Source: Arthrobacter sp. FB24
GTDB taxonomy: Bacteria > Actinomycetota > Actinomycetes > Actinomycetales > Micrococcaceae
Length of the DNA: 64,000 bases
Assembly (NCBI RefSeq): GCF_000196235.1
Contig: NC_008541.1
Span: forward strand, 620,001-684,000
Reading direction: 5' to 3'
The first letter of the stretch is position 1; each line of letters starts with the position of its first letter. The notes below the pieces were generated by a model. The model was given only the letters and a program-made list of their open reading frames with translations, searched no databases and was not told the DNA's origin. Made by a program: the position numbers and the translations under genes. Positions 63,013-64,000 of this stretch are shown piece by piece.

Positions 63013-63618
63013 TTAGCTGACGCGGCGATAGCGGATGTGGGTTGCCAGCGGTGAGTGAAGCACCTCGGCGGGTTCGAAGCCGAAGGATTCAACGCCGTCG
63101 AAGATGCGCTCACCCGAACCGAGTAGGACCGGCGCGATATCGAGGGTGAGCTCATCGATCACGCCGGCGATCAGTGCCTGCCGGACGGTCGAGGCCCCAC
63201 CGGCGATGTCCACGCCTTGGTCCCCGGCGGCTCGGCAGGCTGCGGAGTAGGCCGCGTCGAAGCCCTCGGTAACGAAGTGGAAGGTCGTCCCGCCGTCCAT
63301 TTGGATCGGGTCATGTGCATGATGGGTCAGCACGAACACCGGCGCGTGGTAGGGCGGTTCGGCCCCCCACCACCCGGTCCATTCCTCATCCCAGTCCCCG
63401 CGGATCGGGCCGAACATGTTCCGACCCATCACATACGCGCCCCGCGGGCGCATGAGCCACTCGCTCGCCACCTTGTCGGCATCGTTGGCTCGCGGGTCGC
63501 CGATGTGCCAGCGGTGCAGCTCCAGCCCCCGCTTGCCCAGCGGGTCCTCGCGGCTCTGGTCCGGCCCGGCGACGAAGCCGTCCAGCGAGATCGACATGTG
63601 GCAGGTGGTGTCCGGCAC
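63013..63618 (-). CDS. dihydrofolate reductase-like (RibD C-terminal) protein
   Basis: A 201-residue soluble protein. SISLDGFVAGPDQSREDPLG near the start, GAYVMGRNMFGPIRG near residue 70, and DIAGGASTVRQALIAGVIDE near residue 140 are the conserved blocks of the RibD C-terminal/YyaP-type reductases. The substrate is not certain. The GTG at 63616-63618 has AGGAGG at 6 nt, so it is preferred over the longer open frame to 63822. Confidence 0.88.
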   Translation of the reverse strand: MPDTTCHMSISLDGFVAGPDQSREDPLGKRGLELHRWHIGDPRANDADKVASEWLMRPRGAYVMGRNMFGPIRGDWDEEWTGWWGAEPPYHAPVFVLTHHAHDPIQMDGGTTFHFVTEGFDAAYSAACRAAGDQGVDIAGGASTVRQALIAGVIDELTLDIAPVLLGSGERIFDGVESFGFEPAEVLHSPLATHIRYRRVS

Positions 63619-63821
63619 AGCGAACCTCCTGAGTGAATGCGACCTGCATGCGGTCGCGTGTGGGTTCTGGGGATCGTAGCACGTGCCGGCGTCAGTGGCC
63701 TGGTGGGCTGTGGCTATGACTTGCGTTCGCTGCCTCAGCGGGTAGGCTCGCGGCACGTCACGAGGTTGGGATGTGTCTGTCTCAGGACAACCAGCCCGGT
63801 CCCGCAGCGAAGGAGAAGTCA

Positions 63822-64000
63822 ATGAGCAGCCGACCCGCGGTACCGGGGCTTATTGCTGGAGTGTTCTTCCTGCTTTGGGCGGCAATCTTTCTGACGTGGG
63901 CGCCGGTGGGCACTCTGCGCCTGGTCACTGGCATCATCTTCGTGCCGATCGGCTTGGCTCTGATCCTGAAGTACTTCATCTACCGCCGACCCTCAAAACG
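63822..64000 (+). CDS. small membrane protein, truncated by window end
   Basis: Begins MSSRPAVPGLIAGVFFLLWA with AGGAGAAG before the ATG. The visible 59 codons have two hydrophobic segments (GLIAGVFFLLWAAIFLTW; TGIIFVPIGLALILKYFI) and end in basic residues (YRRPSKR). No stop is reached by 64000, so it continues outside the window. Function unknown. Confidence 0.6.
   Translation, partial: MSSRPAVPGLIAGVFFLLWAAIFLTWAPVGTLRLVTGIIFVPIGLALILKYFIYRRPSK

Overview
The window is about 64 kb of very GC-rich, densely coded bacterial chromosome with frequent stop/start overlaps, GTG starts and several probably leaderless regulator genes. A glyoxylate-shunt cluster with a RamB/IrrE-type regulator, a DtxR/IdeR-type iron box, PEP carboxylase, an Lhr/Nei2 pair and many actinobacterial DUF families point to an actinobacterium, most likely Micrococcaceae (Arthrobacter/Pseudarthrobacter type). 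That placement is inferred from gene content; no rRNA gene is present.

Layout. 1-7.6 kb: a ROK regulator, a CynX/NimT-type exporter, malate synthase and isocitrate lyase, and a divergent RamB-like regulator. 7.7-12.5 kb: response regulator, sensor kinase and an orphan TAXI-type binding protein in one operon, divergent from a KgtP-like dicarboxylate transporter that is preceded by a 26-codon leader ORF. 12.6-14.3 kb: a complete IS110-family element that has split one copy of a local palindromic repeat. 14.4-21.3 kb: pyruvate oxidase PoxB, a DUF1801 protein, a lipoprotein serpin, a PdxK/ThiD kinase, and a TetR-epimerase-membrane protein operon. 21.5-28.1 kb: queuosine-precursor transporter and tRNA-guanine transglycosylase, between which lie a DUF559 nuclease-like gene bracketed by two identical 70-bp repeats and a dienelactone hydrolase; then housekeeping and hypothetical genes. 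28.2-34.9 kb: VOC and YdeI proteins, an iron ABC importer (FbpABC type) behind an iron box and a CRP/GlxR-like site, and a GH76 protein. 35-39.4 kb: SDR plus acyl-CoA dehydrogenase, DUF1684, and a TetR/F420-type reductase pair with three matching operators. 39.6-48.3 kb: PEP carboxylase, DedA, an RluA-type pseudouridine synthase, an ArsR-type regulator with an SRPBCC partner, and a yczR/yczE pair. 48.2-55.8 kb: Nei2 glycosylase, the very large Lhr helicase and a FAD/Rieske oxidoreductase. 55.9-64 kb: small membrane, secreted and hypothetical proteins, YcnI, a second adenylate kinase, a DJ-1/PfpI protein and a DHFR-like protein.

The metabolic theme is carbon flux around acetate, pyruvate and TCA intermediates (AceA, AceB, PoxB, KgtP, Ppc). 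The most striking non-coding theme is several families of palindromic intergenic repeats. Family 1 (ACGCTCTCTCA modules) occurs at five loci, mostly behind genes, and is the target of the IS110 element. Family 2 (CGACGGTTCC modules) occurs three times and brackets the DUF559 gene. Families 3 and 4 are single long palindromes behind aceA and aceB. No tRNA, rRNA, CRISPR array or prophage was found.
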